Position numbers and translations under genes: made by a program. Below the pieces are notes generated by a model, which was not told the DNA's origin, searched no databases, and saw nothing but the letters and a program-made list of their open reading frames with translations. 64,000 bases of DNA from Antedon bifida. Lineage: Eukaryota > Echinodermata > Crinoidea > Comatulida > Antedonidae. Every line of letters starts with the position of its first letter. The stretch's first letter is position 1. The DNA is taken from the NCBI GenBank assembly GCA_963402885.1, contig OY727095.1, positions 9,305,001 through 9,369,000 of the forward strand, read 5' to 3'. Below are positions 1 through 13,800 of this stretch, piece after piece.

Positions 1-235
1 TGCAATAGCTCAGTGAATACTAAAGCTATCATGATTATTTAAAAACAATTTTATTTTTCATTTAATATACTTTCCAACGGTACAGCACTAAAATTATGCT
101 CTCCTTAAGTAACTCTGAAAGTCACCAACATTTGTAATGTAGGATTAGGACATAGCCACCTAGTAACAGTTTGTAGTGACTAGGCCTACCTTTTATTTTA
201 TGTTTTTTATCAAAATCTTGTTTCTAATTGATTAG

Positions 236-3200
236 GTTTTCTCGGGATCAGGTGTCTACGATGGAACTGAAGTCCATGAAGCCTCTGCGTATGTGTTTTT
301 TTTTTTCTTTGTGATGGGTTGTAATAGGCCAAGGTGCAAAATCGATTACAATACTTTTTATCGATTACAATACTTTTTACCTTCCATGCTGACTTTCGAC
401 TGCTCTTGCAATTTTTTACTTTTGATGTGTTTTTGACTGTTTCTTTTGTTTTTTACTTTTTATAATTCTTACACTTCTTTAAGCAATACTTTTGACATGT
501 TTTTTACAATTTCGCCATTTGGCCAAGAGGGTTCTAGGACACCTACCCCCTAGACAGTTACCCCCCGGATGTTTACCACCCGGACAACTACCCCCTTAGG
601 ACAACTACTCCCCGGACAACTACCCCCTTAGGATAACAACCCCCCGGAAAACTACCCCTCGGACAACTACCCCCTTAGGACAACTACCCCCTTAGGATAA
701 GGTTAGGGTTGTTGTCCTAAGGGGGTAGTTGTCCGGGGGTAGTTGTCCTAAAGGGGTAGTTGTCCTGAGGGGGTAGTTGTCCAGGTGGTGGTTGTCCGGG
801 GGGTAGTTTTCCGGGGGTAAATGTCCAGGGGGTGAATATCCGGATACGGGCCAAGAGATGTCAAATTGGTCAGTATTTTTGGAAATAACAAGAATATATA
901 CAGTATATACTCAATGTGAATATATTTATTATGCAATGCGTGATGTATTTTCACATATTATATACTGGCCTGTATTATAAATTGTAAGGGTACAACATTA
1001 CATCCCAATTCTACTGTACCTACCAATAATGAGAATTTCTTGATATTTTGAGGGCATTATTAGCAAAAATTGTATAACGAACAATGCTTTCTCTCAAACA
1101 GTATCATAACGCTTCATACATTTCTTTACATAGAGTGCTGGTTCATCTCAGCCGGAGTGATGCCAATGTTGCTATGTTTGCCCCCGACAAGCAACAGATG
1201 CATGTGATTGATCATACTAAGGGAGAGCCTACCAAAGAGACCAGGTTAGTAGAGTTTTTTTACACAACAACCCCAAAAGGAGGTAAAAATGCTACGAACA
1301 AAAATTTTTATGAATGATACCACAACACGATTAAGTAGATAGCCTCACAACACAATTTTAATTTTTAATATATTCATATTTTTTATTTGCAATGCATGGC
1401 TGTAAAACTAGAACATCCAGCTCTTAAAGACACCTTCCCTACAATTTGTGACGCTTTGTAAAAATAATACATATATATTACTTTAAAAACATTAAACCGG
1501 GTCATTCCTTGTCTTAAATGTACGTTTTATGGTAAATTATGATAAAAAGTGAGAAACAATGCACTACCTAAGTAGCTTGCGGCGAATGACCTCTCGTGGA
1601 CGGTCTTTAGGCCTAGCCTAGCTAGGCTTAGTTTTGTAGGCCTAGCTGGTAAACATCGGTAACGTACGAACATCGTACGCTAGCTATATACCTAGCCTGA
1701 CGTTGTATAGTTGCTGCATTAATTGTCTTTCTATTTTTGCCAGACTCCGTTGATACAAATACATATTTTGTTTCAGGAATGTTTTGGTGGAATCGGCAAG
1801 AATTGCACGTGGAAAGATTGCTGCTCTGTCGACACTTGACGTTAATAATCACGATGCAGTCATCTTCCCGGGTGGATTTGGTGCTGCCAAAAACTTGTAA
1901 GCTTTGCTTATAACTACTCATCTTTGCTATTCTAATAGATAAAATGGGTACTGGGTTTATTTCTGGCCAATTTCACACAAAATGGTAGAATGGTTTAAAC
2001 CTACTGTAGTATACATTTTTACAGGGGTATAAAGCTAGTACAAATGTAATAGCTAAATTGTAAGCTACAGCTAAATTACTGAAGATACTATTTGGTAAAA
2101 CTTAACCAAGATACTGGGTAAAAAAAAAATGTGAAGATATATTTGGAAATTGTTTATTTCCTAAATAATGCAAGGTTTCAAGACATCTGACAGATTTACC
2201 TAAATATATATACAGCAGTAGAAACCCTCCATTGGAACACCCCTGTTGAGGGGACATTTAATGTGAAATGAATGAATGGAAATTATGTTTTACACTACAG
2301 CCAACCCCTATTCAGGGGACACTTTTCTGGAAACAACCAAGGAGCAATATGCTTTAACACTACAGTCAACTCCTATTCAGGGGAAACTCCCCTATTAGGG
2401 TGTCCTCCTAATAACGGTTCAGTTGTATAAGAAATATTGATTTAATAAGTCTGTTGTGTTTTTTCTTAATCTAGGTCTACATATGCTGTTGACGGTGCTA
2501 AGTGTAAGATAGATCCCACAGTTGAAAAAGTCATTAAAGATTTTGTTGCAGCCAAGAAGCCATTGGGGTAATGATTAATATTCTCTTATTGAATAATTTC
2601 ATCTAATTAAATTAGATTGTTTACAAACAAAATATATAGACAAAACAAATCCTTTGTTTTATACTGTATATTATTGTAACATGGTGGGACCAAACCCTAT
2701 TAGTCACACAGGCTATTCACCCCTTATTCTCCCTGATGCCTACTTAACTTGGAAAACTACATTCCTGAGGTGGGTCTTCCAAGGAAAGTCAATCAGGATG
2801 TGGTACCATTTAATTAGTCATCCTTCCTGTCCCCTAATATAAATATATGTTTTGTAGTTAAGTTAGTTAGTTCAGGTATTGATTCTTGAGACTATAACAT
2901 CAGTCAGAATCACTACGTTTCACATTGTTTATTAATCTTACTTTTGATATTATATTTTGTACATTGAATATTTTGTGCCATCGTTATTGTCTTGGCCCTC
3001 GACACGACTACCGTTACAATTATTAAGGGTAGAATAAAATGTGTCCAAATTATTTGACTAGGTAAGCTTCACTTTGTTTACCATTTAAACCTGTCTATGT
3101 ATTTAGCAAGATTTTCGTTATAATCATACATACATTTTTTCAGTGACTGCCTCATAAACTACATCTACATTAAAACTAAAATATATGTTAAGCATTGCAG

Positions 3201-3861
3201 TAAAAAATATGAAGTTACTAACTACAATTACTGCCACAGTAGAATAATTTATTTATTTTTATTTATTCGATATATAAAAAAAACCACAACAATCCCAGAG
3301 GGCAAACATGTGATTTACAATACACAACAATGACAATTAAATAAAAAATGATTATAGAAATTTAAAAAGTTTACAAAAATATACTGAGTTATTATAATTA
3401 TTATTATTCATTAAGATTAACAATTATTTATTTATATACAAATTCAAGTAAGCCATCTTTTGCTATTTTACATCTTTTGAGTACAGGCAAACATTAAAAA
3501 GATATTAAAAATATAATTTAAAAAATGCGAGTGTCATATATTGGTATGATCCCTTATGTTTATATATATTTTTAGTTTGTGTTGCATTGCTCCAGTGTTG
3601 GCAGCAAAGTTAATCCCTGGATGTGAGGTGACAGTTGGACAGGACAAAGATGATGGTGGGCGCTTTCCATACGCAGGCACTGCCGGAGCAGTGCAAGAGA
3701 TGGGAGCAAAACATATAAACAAGAACGTATCCGAGATCCATGTAGACGAGGCTAATAAAGTCGTTACTACGCCAGCTTACATGTGTGAGACGAAAGTGCA
3801 CGAGATTCATGACGGCGTAGGAGAAATGGTTCGAGCTGTTCTTGATCTTTCTAAGGAATAA
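236..3861 (+). CDS. GATD3: GATD3/ES1-like protein, mitochondrial DJ-1/PfpI superfamily (5' part outside window)
   Basis: Five exons join in frame: 236-288, 1134-1244, 1777-1896, 2475-2567 and 3576-3861, the last ending in TAA. They give 220 residues plus stop. The first visible exon begins at an AG acceptor and reads [18 protein letters not shown], so the start codon and targeting peptide lie to the left of the window. The protein follows the ES1/GATD3 family (class I glutamine amidotransferase-like fold) throughout: [22 protein letters not shown], the glycine-rich [12 protein letters not shown], the nucleophile-elbow cysteine in [11 protein letters not shown] (about visible residues 126-136), and the tail [20 protein letters not shown]. 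Vertebrate GATD3 is mitochondrial; its biochemical role is poorly defined, with deglycase activity proposed. An AATAAA overlaps the stop codon. The intron between 1897 and 2474 holds a pogo-like MITE. Confidence 0.93.
530..850. repeat. Foldback of inverted short tandem repeats (GACAACTACCCCC type)
   Basis: From about 530 to 700 the + strand repeats variants of GGACAACTACCCCCTTA at 14-20 base spacing. From about 707 to 850 the reverse complement (GGGGGTAGTTGTCC) repeats in the same way. The two halves can fold into a hairpin of more than 100 bp with a short loop around 700-710. It lies in a GATD3 intron. The flanks share GGCCAAGAG (about 521) and GGGCCAAGAG (about 847) in direct orientation, which could be a target duplication. 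Confidence 0.8.
2211..2428. mobile_element. Pogo/Tigger-like MITE in GATD3 intron
   Basis: The segment starts TACAGCAGTAGAAACCCTCC and ends with an imperfect inverted counterpart finishing CAGTTGTA, TA-flanked at both sides. Inside are three partial copies of a CAACCCCTATTCAGGGG motif. The layout resembles pogo-family MITEs (CAGT..ACCCTC ends, TA target). The arms are degenerate, so this is an old copy. Confidence 0.5.
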
Positions 3862-3862
3862 A
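3857..3862 (+). terminator. AATAAA poly(A) signal overlapping the GATD3 stop codon
   Basis: AATAAA shares its bases with the TAA stop of GATD3. It would leave an unusually short 3' UTR; other AT-rich signals lie downstream, so actual use is uncertain. Confidence 0.4.
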
Positions 3863-6800
3863 AGTACAATTATCTATATAATATTTTAATTATTGATTTT
3901 AAAATATCGCCGTTACATAATAAGATGAAAAATGTCAATATAGAGATTACGGTATGGAACTGTAGTACTCTGAAGTATGTGGCATGACTGTGTAAGGCTT
4001 TGTGGTGATATTATACCATAGCATACCAAGATACAAATAGGCAATCATGAAGACATTTATTTTGTGTTTAATTGAATCCTCCTTAGGTATTTTGTTGTGG
4101 TGTGTATTATAGTTACCATGGGTACGGCCAGATGTTGTGTACTATATGGCCAATGCCACATTGAAAGTTTGTGAAATAATTTTTACTGATTGTGATAATG
4201 AAAATACCCACAATGGTTTGAGGTAGCTATTGTGTACACTTTTATATGAAAAAAAAATGGAATTCCTTCTCGGGACTCCTTGAGCATCGGGTGTTCTTCA
4301 GCACTTTCTCTAGATGCTGCTTACAACCAGAAGAACTAGATCAGTGTAATGGTGGATTTTGTAATCTTTTATTGGGAGACAACAGGCCTGGTTTGAATGG
4401 AGGCTTTTCAACCAACTGATTGTCCTCACTGTTTGCACTTGGAATCCCTTCCAATCCCCGGACATCATTAATAAATTAAATATTTAATATTTATTTTCAG
4501 GACTAAAGACAAATACATTGATGTAAGTATAGCATCAAAACTAATTGAAAGTAGACATATAAACTTAAAATCAATATTGAGATGACAATTTATTAAAATC
4601 AATTAATATGTTATTGAATCACAGAACTGAAATAATAAATAATCTATAACTGTTATAAAAATTTAATTACATTGACTTCTTTTTGTTGATATTTGGAATA
4701 GATTATTTTAAGTAATGTTTAAAAAAAATGAGTTGATTGTGTTTATGATATGTAATTGAGATGCTCCACATACACTGCAAGTATGATGACCCTAACTCAC
4801 GAAAAAACGTCTTCATAAACTGAATTGTTAGATGTCATAATAATTAGAGAGCATGCGCGAGTTCTTGACTTGTGAATAATAAATTCATAAGCTTCACTGA
4901 TGATAATTTCGTTTGCAGCTCCTCCCCGAAACCCAATGCGGGGAGAGAGGAAATGGTCAGTAAATTGTGCCTACACAAATTTATTAGGGCCCGGCGAGGA
5001 CACCACCCCAAAAATATTTCAATTAAAAATGGCACGAAAAAACATTACAATCTTTAAAAAAAAGGGTGAAAAGACAAGGAGATTCAGGATAGCCCATGAA
5101 AGTCCAGATGCGCAAGTTATTGACTCATCTAGCAACAAGCAAACTACTGTTTGACTACATTTAAAGATGTATTGTCCCCTGAAAAAATAATTCTTTTTTT
5201 TTAATGTCATTTTAATGTCACCTAATAGTTAGTTCCACTTTGACCAAAAATTGGATCGGGAAAAAAAAGTATATACCTAAAAACCGTAATTTAAGGCAAA
5301 ACTAGTCAAATTGGCTGCCAGCTAATGTATTATTTTACGGAAGTGATTAACTTTATTATATACTACAAAATAATATATTCACAAAGTCTGATTTTATTAA
5401 TCTTTATTTTTCATGTTTTTGGGGGGAAATACAAATCCGATACACGAGTATTTTTAAATTAAAAGTATACATTTGATTCGTTTAGGCATAGAAGCATGTG
5501 AATATATTAGCAGAGGATCCATGCATTGCATTTTATAAACAATATTCTAAACCCCAAGATGCATAATAACAATTTTTTTTTTAAATGCTTTTTTATTGTT
5601 ACCATGTTTCATGCTTTAAGGACAACTTTACCGAGAACCATATTTTTACAACGTATGAGGGATGTACATATGATTTCAGAACAATCGCGAGATTAAGAAT
5701 ATCGCCTCGGTCAAGTTGTCCTTTAAACAACTTTTGGTCGATAGATGTACTTAACAACATCATAATCATATGTATATGGCTGTTGCTTAGCATAATTCTC
5801 TCATCATGTAAAATCAGACATCATATGCACTGAACGGGTGGTTATTAAGTATACGTCAACAGATCAATATAAATACAGCGGTTTGAGATTGAGAGCATTG
5901 ATTGTTCATTGTTCTTAAATCATGTCTGAACGACGTATGACACCGTTACACCTGTTTTAATGGAGTGGTTGATAAGAATGTTTAATAGTCCGTAGTTCAT
6001 TATGTTTGTGTCTGTGATTGCTGCCAACTCACGCCATGTCTCTTTAGGCCTATAATTCGTTTTAATATTCGATGTAAGGCCTCCATTTATATGATTTTCA
6101 GCAGGATTTAGAAGATTTTCCGCAGGAATCACACAGTGTTTTTTATTTTGTAAAGTAAGTTGTTTTTTTCTCTTCAAACTGTATCCTCTCTGCTGTAGGC
6201 CGTCCTTACCATTATTCTTGGGAAGGATTATGTGTACAGTATTGATAATATAGGCCTGTATTAAGATTTAAGAATATTGTGATCGGTAAATCAATTCTTA
6301 GTTTAAACATTATAGTTATAACGTGTAAATTCTATTGAGATAATTAAATGTGTTTTGTAATATTTAGGTATTATACTTGTGCTGACTTTTAATAATACAT
6401 CTTTGGGTGTGTATGTGTGCTACGCGCTGTAGGCCTGATAACCATAAGTGTGTGATAGGATTTGATTTTCGAGAAAAAACATACGTTTCTTTATACTTTT
6501 TAAAACCTGTTCTTTTTTATCTTATTTTTTTAAATCTTATGTGGGTTCATCCCACTTTTATTTCTATACATATTATTATATTAACAATGTTTGTTTTCAT
6601 CATCTGTTTACATACATTTTTTTTAAAGAGTTTTGTTCTGCATATTATCACATTTTCCTCTTTTTATACATACATTATCTTATTGTAACAAGTTCTCTGG
6701 CCGTTTCAGGATGTTTGTATGCAAGTTTATTTATTAACTAATTAATTATTTTATCATATAAATGTTATTGTGTATTGTAATTATGTTTTTGTTACACCAT

Positions 6801-7840
6801 CCACAAGATGTTCATAATTATTCTACCAGGTTCAGTTATATTATATAGAAGAAGAATTATTTTTATGGGGACTCGGATCTGGAATACTGATGGTGGATAA
6901 TTTGAACGTGGGATGGGTGGTGGGGGGATTTTATTCATTGTTTTATAGTTTTTTTACTGTGATTTGTGTATAACTGGGCCCTCTGGGAGAACAGTTTTTT
7001 TACTGAAAAGGTTACCCAGTAACGAATAATTAAAGAAATAAAATATTGTGGAAATAAATAGAAATAGAAATGTTATACATTTTCCAGGTATGCTATAGTG
7101 TGTCTGTTATACTAATATGCTGCGATCTAAAATATTGAGTATAGCATTATCATGAACAACAATTCATCATCAGTAAGCTTACAGTGTGTACGTTTATCGT
7201 TTTTTAATGGCCAGAACAAATAATAGTGACTGAACCTGTTCGTCATTAGGGCGACGAATATCCACGTTACCGAGATATGATTATATTTACTTGGCAACAT
7301 TGTCATTTGTAGAAATGTTGTCAATAATCAAGCAAACATTGTTTGAACAGATAAGTGCAATTGTATAATATAGGACGGTTATAAGTAGGTTTTTGATATT
7401 TCATAATGCACTTTCAAACGTTTGTAGGCAGTTTACGATCACACTCGGCTAATGGTAATTTAATGTATGCTTTTGTATGTTTTCATCAAATACAGTACGA
7501 CCGAACAAGGTTTAAAAAAGTTATTTAGCATTTTTTGAAAAAAGGCGGGATACGATAATGGAGCTAACATTAAATATCCCATCTCATCATGCCGACTACG
7601 ATGACACATTATTTCGGTCCTTCGGTAGTCTGATTCGCTGTTTTTCTCCGATTTTCTAGACTACAGTACAAGTGTTTATTTATTCATCTGTTTTTGCTGT
7701 TTTGCCGTCATCAAGAAAACTATGACAGACAATAAAGACCACACAATCATGTCTTTGTTCGTGGTAAAATAATAATAAATAAATACTTTATTATTTATAC
7801 TAATTTTGTTTTATATGTTTGCAAAAAGCCATTTCAGACG
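3862..7840. other. Intergenic region between GATD3 and CABCOCO1
   Basis: AT-rich DNA with no supported coding exon. It begins with the GATD3 3' UTR and contains one copy of the TTAAAGATGTATTGTCC MITE family at 5158-5437. The short open frames at 4844-5210, 5585-5833 and 6407-6741 have no recognisable protein similarity and no splice context. The 7560-7836 stretch, directly before an acceptor-like TTTCAG at about 7837, may hold the untranslated first exon and promoter of the next gene. Confidence 0.6.
5158..5437. mobile_element. MITE, TTAAAGATGTATTGTCC family, copy 1
   Basis: It starts TTTAAAGATGTATTGTCCCC and shares internal blocks (CACTTTGACCAAAAA.TGGATCG, ATCTTTATTTTTCATGTTTTTGG) with the copy at 44161-44462. 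The right terminus is decayed (GGGGGGAAATACAAATC). Confidence 0.65.
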
Positions 7841-10800
7841 ATGTCTAAATCAAGGCGGCTGAGAAGAACGTCTTCAACCATCTCACCACTAGCCGATCGA
7901 CAGGTACTGTGTTTCTGAACGTAAAATCCAGCTCGGCTTCGTCTCGTTGAAATATAACCTGTCATCATTCACCTCATGGCATTATTTGTACCATTCCACT
8001 CATAAACATTCATTATTTGTATATTATGGATTATTGTCTTTAACTGTATTTGATTTATTTCTTTTCAGCTTGGTGATCTAAACAAGACCAAGAGACGGGC
8101 TTCTATTGCAACGTTGCCTCATAGGCCTAAATCGAAAAAAACTTCAAAGGACTATGCAATGACAATAGTACGCTTGAGCATTGATTTTTTTAAATTTTTA
8201 CCCTTATGCTTAACAAACATTTAATAACTAGACATGAAACTCGTCACTTTGACGAGTTAGTTATCCGCACCACGACAAACGCCACGTGCACGTCATACGT
8301 TGGAATATTGCACACAGATAAAGATTATGGCATTATGACAAGAACTGAAGAATATGACATGCTGTTAGTGCTGAATTTTGTGTCATATAGTATATACATG
8401 CAAACAGTATAAGCTGTATACATATTACATACAGTGTAGAATAGGTGAAATTACGGGACCCGCCATTTATTCCAATTTTTAACATGGCGACGGTATCAAA
8501 ATGAAACACTTAGATAGCAATTTCAGAAGGAAATTATCTCAGGAACAACATATTAACGTGTAGAAGAAATTTGAATACGTAAAATATAGATGCGCACCCT
8601 TTTAAATGTGATGAACTATTACGCAAAATATGAAAATACGACTTTTTTTATTCAACTGGCCATATGATGACGTCACAACATCCGATTGGCAAAATGTTTA
8701 CATGAATTCGTATCTACAATCCAATAGCTTCCAGAAAACGTTTTAATCGTGATTATCACATTTTATTCTTACGAGCTATTACAGATTAAAATTTACTGTA
8801 AAGATGAAATTAATGACCCACGTAATTAAAATTTTTAGGCATGATGACGTCATAAAAATTAAAATATTTTTATCTCATGCTAAAGAAAGTTGATTGACCT
8901 ACACAATATATAAATGTAGGAGAAAAAGGAATACAGATAAGCGCGATGCGCTCCATTGAATGTGATGAGCAATAACGAAAAAGACAAAAATCCTATATTT
9001 TACATTCGTGTGGCCATACGATGACGTCACAATGTTTTTTTAGCCTTATTGATGCATGATCCGATATCTACAACTCATCAACTTCTAGATTTTGTAATAA
9101 AAATAAACGGTTAACGGTTTACTTTAGAAACTATGACTGTTTAAAAAAAGACATAATTTTGACGATTTTTTAAGCTTTTTCATAAAAAACGCGCACGAAT
9201 TGTCTAATTCAACGTGTTCGTATGGCGTTATTTAAACTGGAAAAGGTCTAAATTGTTTTCAAAATCACTGGGAAAGGCTTGAAAAATATAATTCAAGAGA
9301 AAAAAATATGTTTTTAACGCTATGTGCGCACCGCGCGCATAAAAAATTGCGCGCCCGTGGGAATTTTTGACATGCTCAAAATGACAAGAAACGCGTAAAA
9401 AGTTGATTAGAAATTAATTTTGCGCATTTTGAAATTTTAAATGCGCGTGCGCGCGTAACTTCTTGTCAAACATGCCATTTTTAATCCGTAGAAAGTTTGC
9501 CCCTGATATGACTTAAATTTTGTCAAAGTGTCAATACTAAATGACTTTTGGTTTTTAATCTATGATCAATCATTGAAATTCATAAAATTGCGCATAAGTC
9601 ACGTTGCGCAACTATGACGTCATTCAAAAATAGGAGGTGCACAACTTCACGTAAATGCCCATATGTTGTCAAAGTTATGAAATGTTATGTTTACACATTT
9701 TAGAGGAACACGACTCACAAAAAGGAAGGAAGGAAAGAAGAACTAGACATGAAACTCGTCACTTTGACGAGTTAGTTATCCGCACCACGACAAACGCCAC
9801 GTGCACGTCATACGTTGGAATATTGCACACAGATAAAGTTTATGGCATTATGACAAGAACTGAAGAATATGATATGCTGTTAGTGCTGAATTCTGTCAAT
9901 TTTGTGTCATATAGTATATACATGCAAACAGTATAAGCTGTATACATATTACATACAGTGTAGAATAGGTGAAATTACGGGACCCGCCATTTATTCCAAT
10001 TTTTAACATGGCGACGGTATCAAAATGAAACACTTAGATAGCAATTTCAGAAGGAAATTATCTCAGGAACAACATATTAACGTGTAGAAGAAATTTGAAT
10101 ACGTAAAATATAGATGCGCACCCTTTTAAATGTGATGAACTATTACGCAAAATATGAAAATACAACTTTTTTTATTCAACTGGCCATATGATGACGTCAC
10201 AACATCCGATTGGCAAAATGTTTACATGAATTCGTATCTACAATCCAATAGCTTCCAGAAAACGTTTTAATCGTGATTATCACATTTTATTCTTACGAGC
10301 TATTACAGATTAAAATTTACTGTAAAGATGAAATTAATGACCCACGTAATTAAAATTTTTAGGCATGATGACGTCATAAAAATTAAAATATTTTTATCTC
10401 ATGCTAAAGAAAGTTGATTGACCTACACAATATATAAATGTAGGAGAAAAAGGAATACAGATAAGCGTGATGCGCTCCATTGAATGTGATGAGCAATAAC
10501 GAAAGAGACAAAAATCCTATATTTTACATTCGTGTGGCCATACGATGACGTCACAATGTTTTTTTAGCCTTATTGATGCATGATCCGATATCTACAACTC
10601 ATCAACTTCTAGATTTTGTAATAAAAATAAACGGTTAACGGTTTACTTTAGAAACTATGACTGTTTAAAAAAAGACATAATTTTGACGATTTTTTAAGCT
10701 TTTTCATAAAAAACGCGCACAAATTGTCTAATTCAACGTGTTCGTATGGCGTTATTTAAACTGAAAAAGGTCTAAATTGTTTTCAAAATTACTAGGAAAG

Positions 10801-13800
10801 GCTTGAAAAATATAATTCAAGAGAAAAAAATATGTTTTTAACGCTACGTACGCACCGCGCGCGTAAAAAATTGCGCGCCTGTGGGAATTTTTGACATGCT
10901 CAAAATGACAAGAAACGCGTAAAAAGTTGATTAGAAATTAATTTTGCGCATTTTGAAATTTTAAATGCGCGTGCGCGCGTAACTTCTTGTGAAACATGCC
11001 ATTTTTAATCCGTAGAAAGTTTGCCCCTGATATGACTTAAATTTTGTCAAAGTGTCAATACTAAATGACTTTTGGTTTTTAATCTATGATCAATCATTGA
11101 AATTCATAAAATTGCGCGTAAGTCACGTTGCGCAACTATGACGTCATTCAAAAATAGGAGGTGCACAACTTCACGTAAATGCCCATATGTTGTCAAAGTT
11201 ATGAAATGTTATGTTTACACATTTTAGAGAAACACGACTCACAAAAAGGAAGGAAGGAAAGAAGAACTAGACATGAAACTCGTCACTTTGACGAGTTAGT
11301 TATCCGCACAACGACAAACGCCACGTGCACGTCATACGTTGGAATATTGCACACAGATAAAGATTATGGCATTATGACAAGAACTGAAGAATATGATATG
11401 CTGTTAGTGCTGAATTCTGTCAATTTGTGTCATATAGTATATACATGCAAAGAGTATAATCTGTATGACATATTACATACGGTGTAGAATAGGTGAAATT
11501 ACGGGACCCGCCATTTATTCCAATTTTTAACATGGCGACGGTATCAAAATGAAACACTTAAATAGCAATTTCTGGAGGAAATTATCTCAGGAACAACATA
11601 TTAACGTGTAGAAGAAATTTGAATACGTAAAATATAGATGCGCACCCTTTTAAAGGGGGGTTCCGGGTTTAAAATGAATAGCAAAAAATGTAAAATATAT
11701 TTGTTTTTCTCTTGAACGGTAAAAGTTTCAATTTATATAAGCGCCCAGTGAAGCAGAACGAAGGCTGTGAAATGAGGCCAGATAACAAGTGCAGCTACGG
11801 CAAAATCACACTGTGGTTACAGAATAGGAAATTCGTGAAATGGTCAATCTTCCGACGACTCGTTATCATTAACCATATCAATTACTTTTGTAAAATTATA
11901 CTTATCTGATGTAATTTTAGTCGGTCTTCCCATTTATAAAGTCAATTTTTTATGATAATCCACCAAAACAGTGAAAAATTAGATATGTTTGCACTTTACG
12001 TTTGCCGATTTTCGCACTGACTTAGGGAAAGCTTTCAAAATCAATGAAGCGTAACGTATACATTCCTGAGCGAGGAGAGCGCGACGACGATACATGTGCT
12101 CACTCTCTGCCCATGCCTGGCATCGTCACGTGATAAGCAGATACAATATACAATACCAAACTGGTCGGGTCGAGTATACCCCGTCTATAATCACAACATG
12201 AACGATGTACAGTATTTGATTGAAGGTCGACTCGACCTACCGGAATGGTATAGATAATATAGCTCGAATGAGAGAGTTGGAATATTTGTAAACATAAGTA
12301 TTGCTAATTTTAAAAAGTGTAGCCTATAGTAAAAGGCCTGGTAGTATCAATTCGCATAGGGTCTACTACACTAGCTAGCTCAATTTTTAACTGGGCCGGA
12401 TCGGCTAGGTCTCCTTCCTACTACCTGGTCTACTTGCTTGATGCAGTATCCGCTTTTTTGGAGAGTAACTAGGCCTATTTTAGGCCTACGTATTAGACGA
12501 TCGGGACACCATACGTGCGGAAGGCGATCGGACCTCGTTTTGCCTCAATATTTACAGCCGATTTTGTAGAACGTTTTAGGCTTAGATTGTTTAGGAGTTT
12601 GGTTGATAGGATGGGTTTGGAATCCACTGAGTTTTGTTATTTATGGGCCAATCGTTTAGTAGTAGGCTAGCTAGGCCCATGATGGCCCCAATGTTTTAAC
12701 GTAGCCATCGTGGCATGGAATCCCTAGTCAGAAATGGCTCTCACCCATGAATAAAATGATTTAGGCTAGGCCTAGCCTAGTACGTGAAGCCGATATACGA
12801 TCTGTACTATTCGAGGTATAAAAATAGTATAATTTATGACTCCGTAAATCTGTACTAGTAAATTTTGTATTTCATTAAATGTCAAATAAATATATGCTAC
12901 TACTGTTATTATTACACTTTAGGCCTAGCTTAGAAAATCTACAAAAAATGTATTTCACAATGATCGGGTGGTCGTCGTTTGATGACAGGGGAGAGAGCTA
13001 GAGATGCAAGTTGACAAACACAACGTACAAGCTTGACGTCGCGAGTTTGGAATCCACTGATGACGTGATTTTGTGAATATCTCATGAATATTAATGAGCT
13101 TCCCTAAGCTGCTGAAAAACAGACTTTCCATGAATTTACCCTAAAATGTATATAAAATTTAATTTTTTTAATTTCTCGTTATTACTTCTTCATTCTGACA
13201 TGTCTATATTGTTATAATATTTTTTATTTAATAAATAAACGATATTTAAAAGCAATTTTAAACCCAGAACCCCCCTTTAAATGTGATGAACTATTACGCA
13301 AAATATGAAAATACGACTTTTTTTATTCAACTGGCCATATGATGACGTCACAACATCCGATTGGCAAAATGTTTACATGAATTCGTATCTACAATCCAAT
13401 AGCTTCCAGAAAACGTTTTAATCGTGATTATCACATTTTATTCTTACGAGCTATTACAGATTAAAATTTACTGTAAAGATGAAATTAATGACCCACGTAA
13501 TTAAAATTTTTAGGCATGATGACGTCATAAAAATTAAAATATTTTTATCTCATGCTAAAGAAAGTTGATTGACCTACACAATATATAAATTTAGGAGAAA
13601 AAGGAATACAGATAAGCGTGATGCGCTCCATTGAATGTGATGAGCAATAACGAAAGAGACAAAAATCCTATATTTTACATTCGTGTGGCCATACGATGAC
13701 GTCACAATGTTTTTTTAGCCTTATCGATGCATGATCCGATATCTACAACTCATCAACTTCTAGATTTTGTAATAAAAATAAACGGTTCACGGTTTACTTT

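Noticed and set aside
701..712. GGTTAGGGTTG, a telomere-like word
   Set aside because: Only about one and a half TTAGGG units, at the turn of the foldback; not a telomeric tract.
4872..5154. Overlapping open frames of 61-84 residues
   Set aside because: No splice context, no recognisable motif, and they run into a MITE at 5158.
8206..11487. Three related open frames of 68-102 residues
   Set aside because: They lie at the start of each unit of the tandem array, differ by frame-breaking changes at their ends, and resemble no protein; they recur only because the DNA is repeated.
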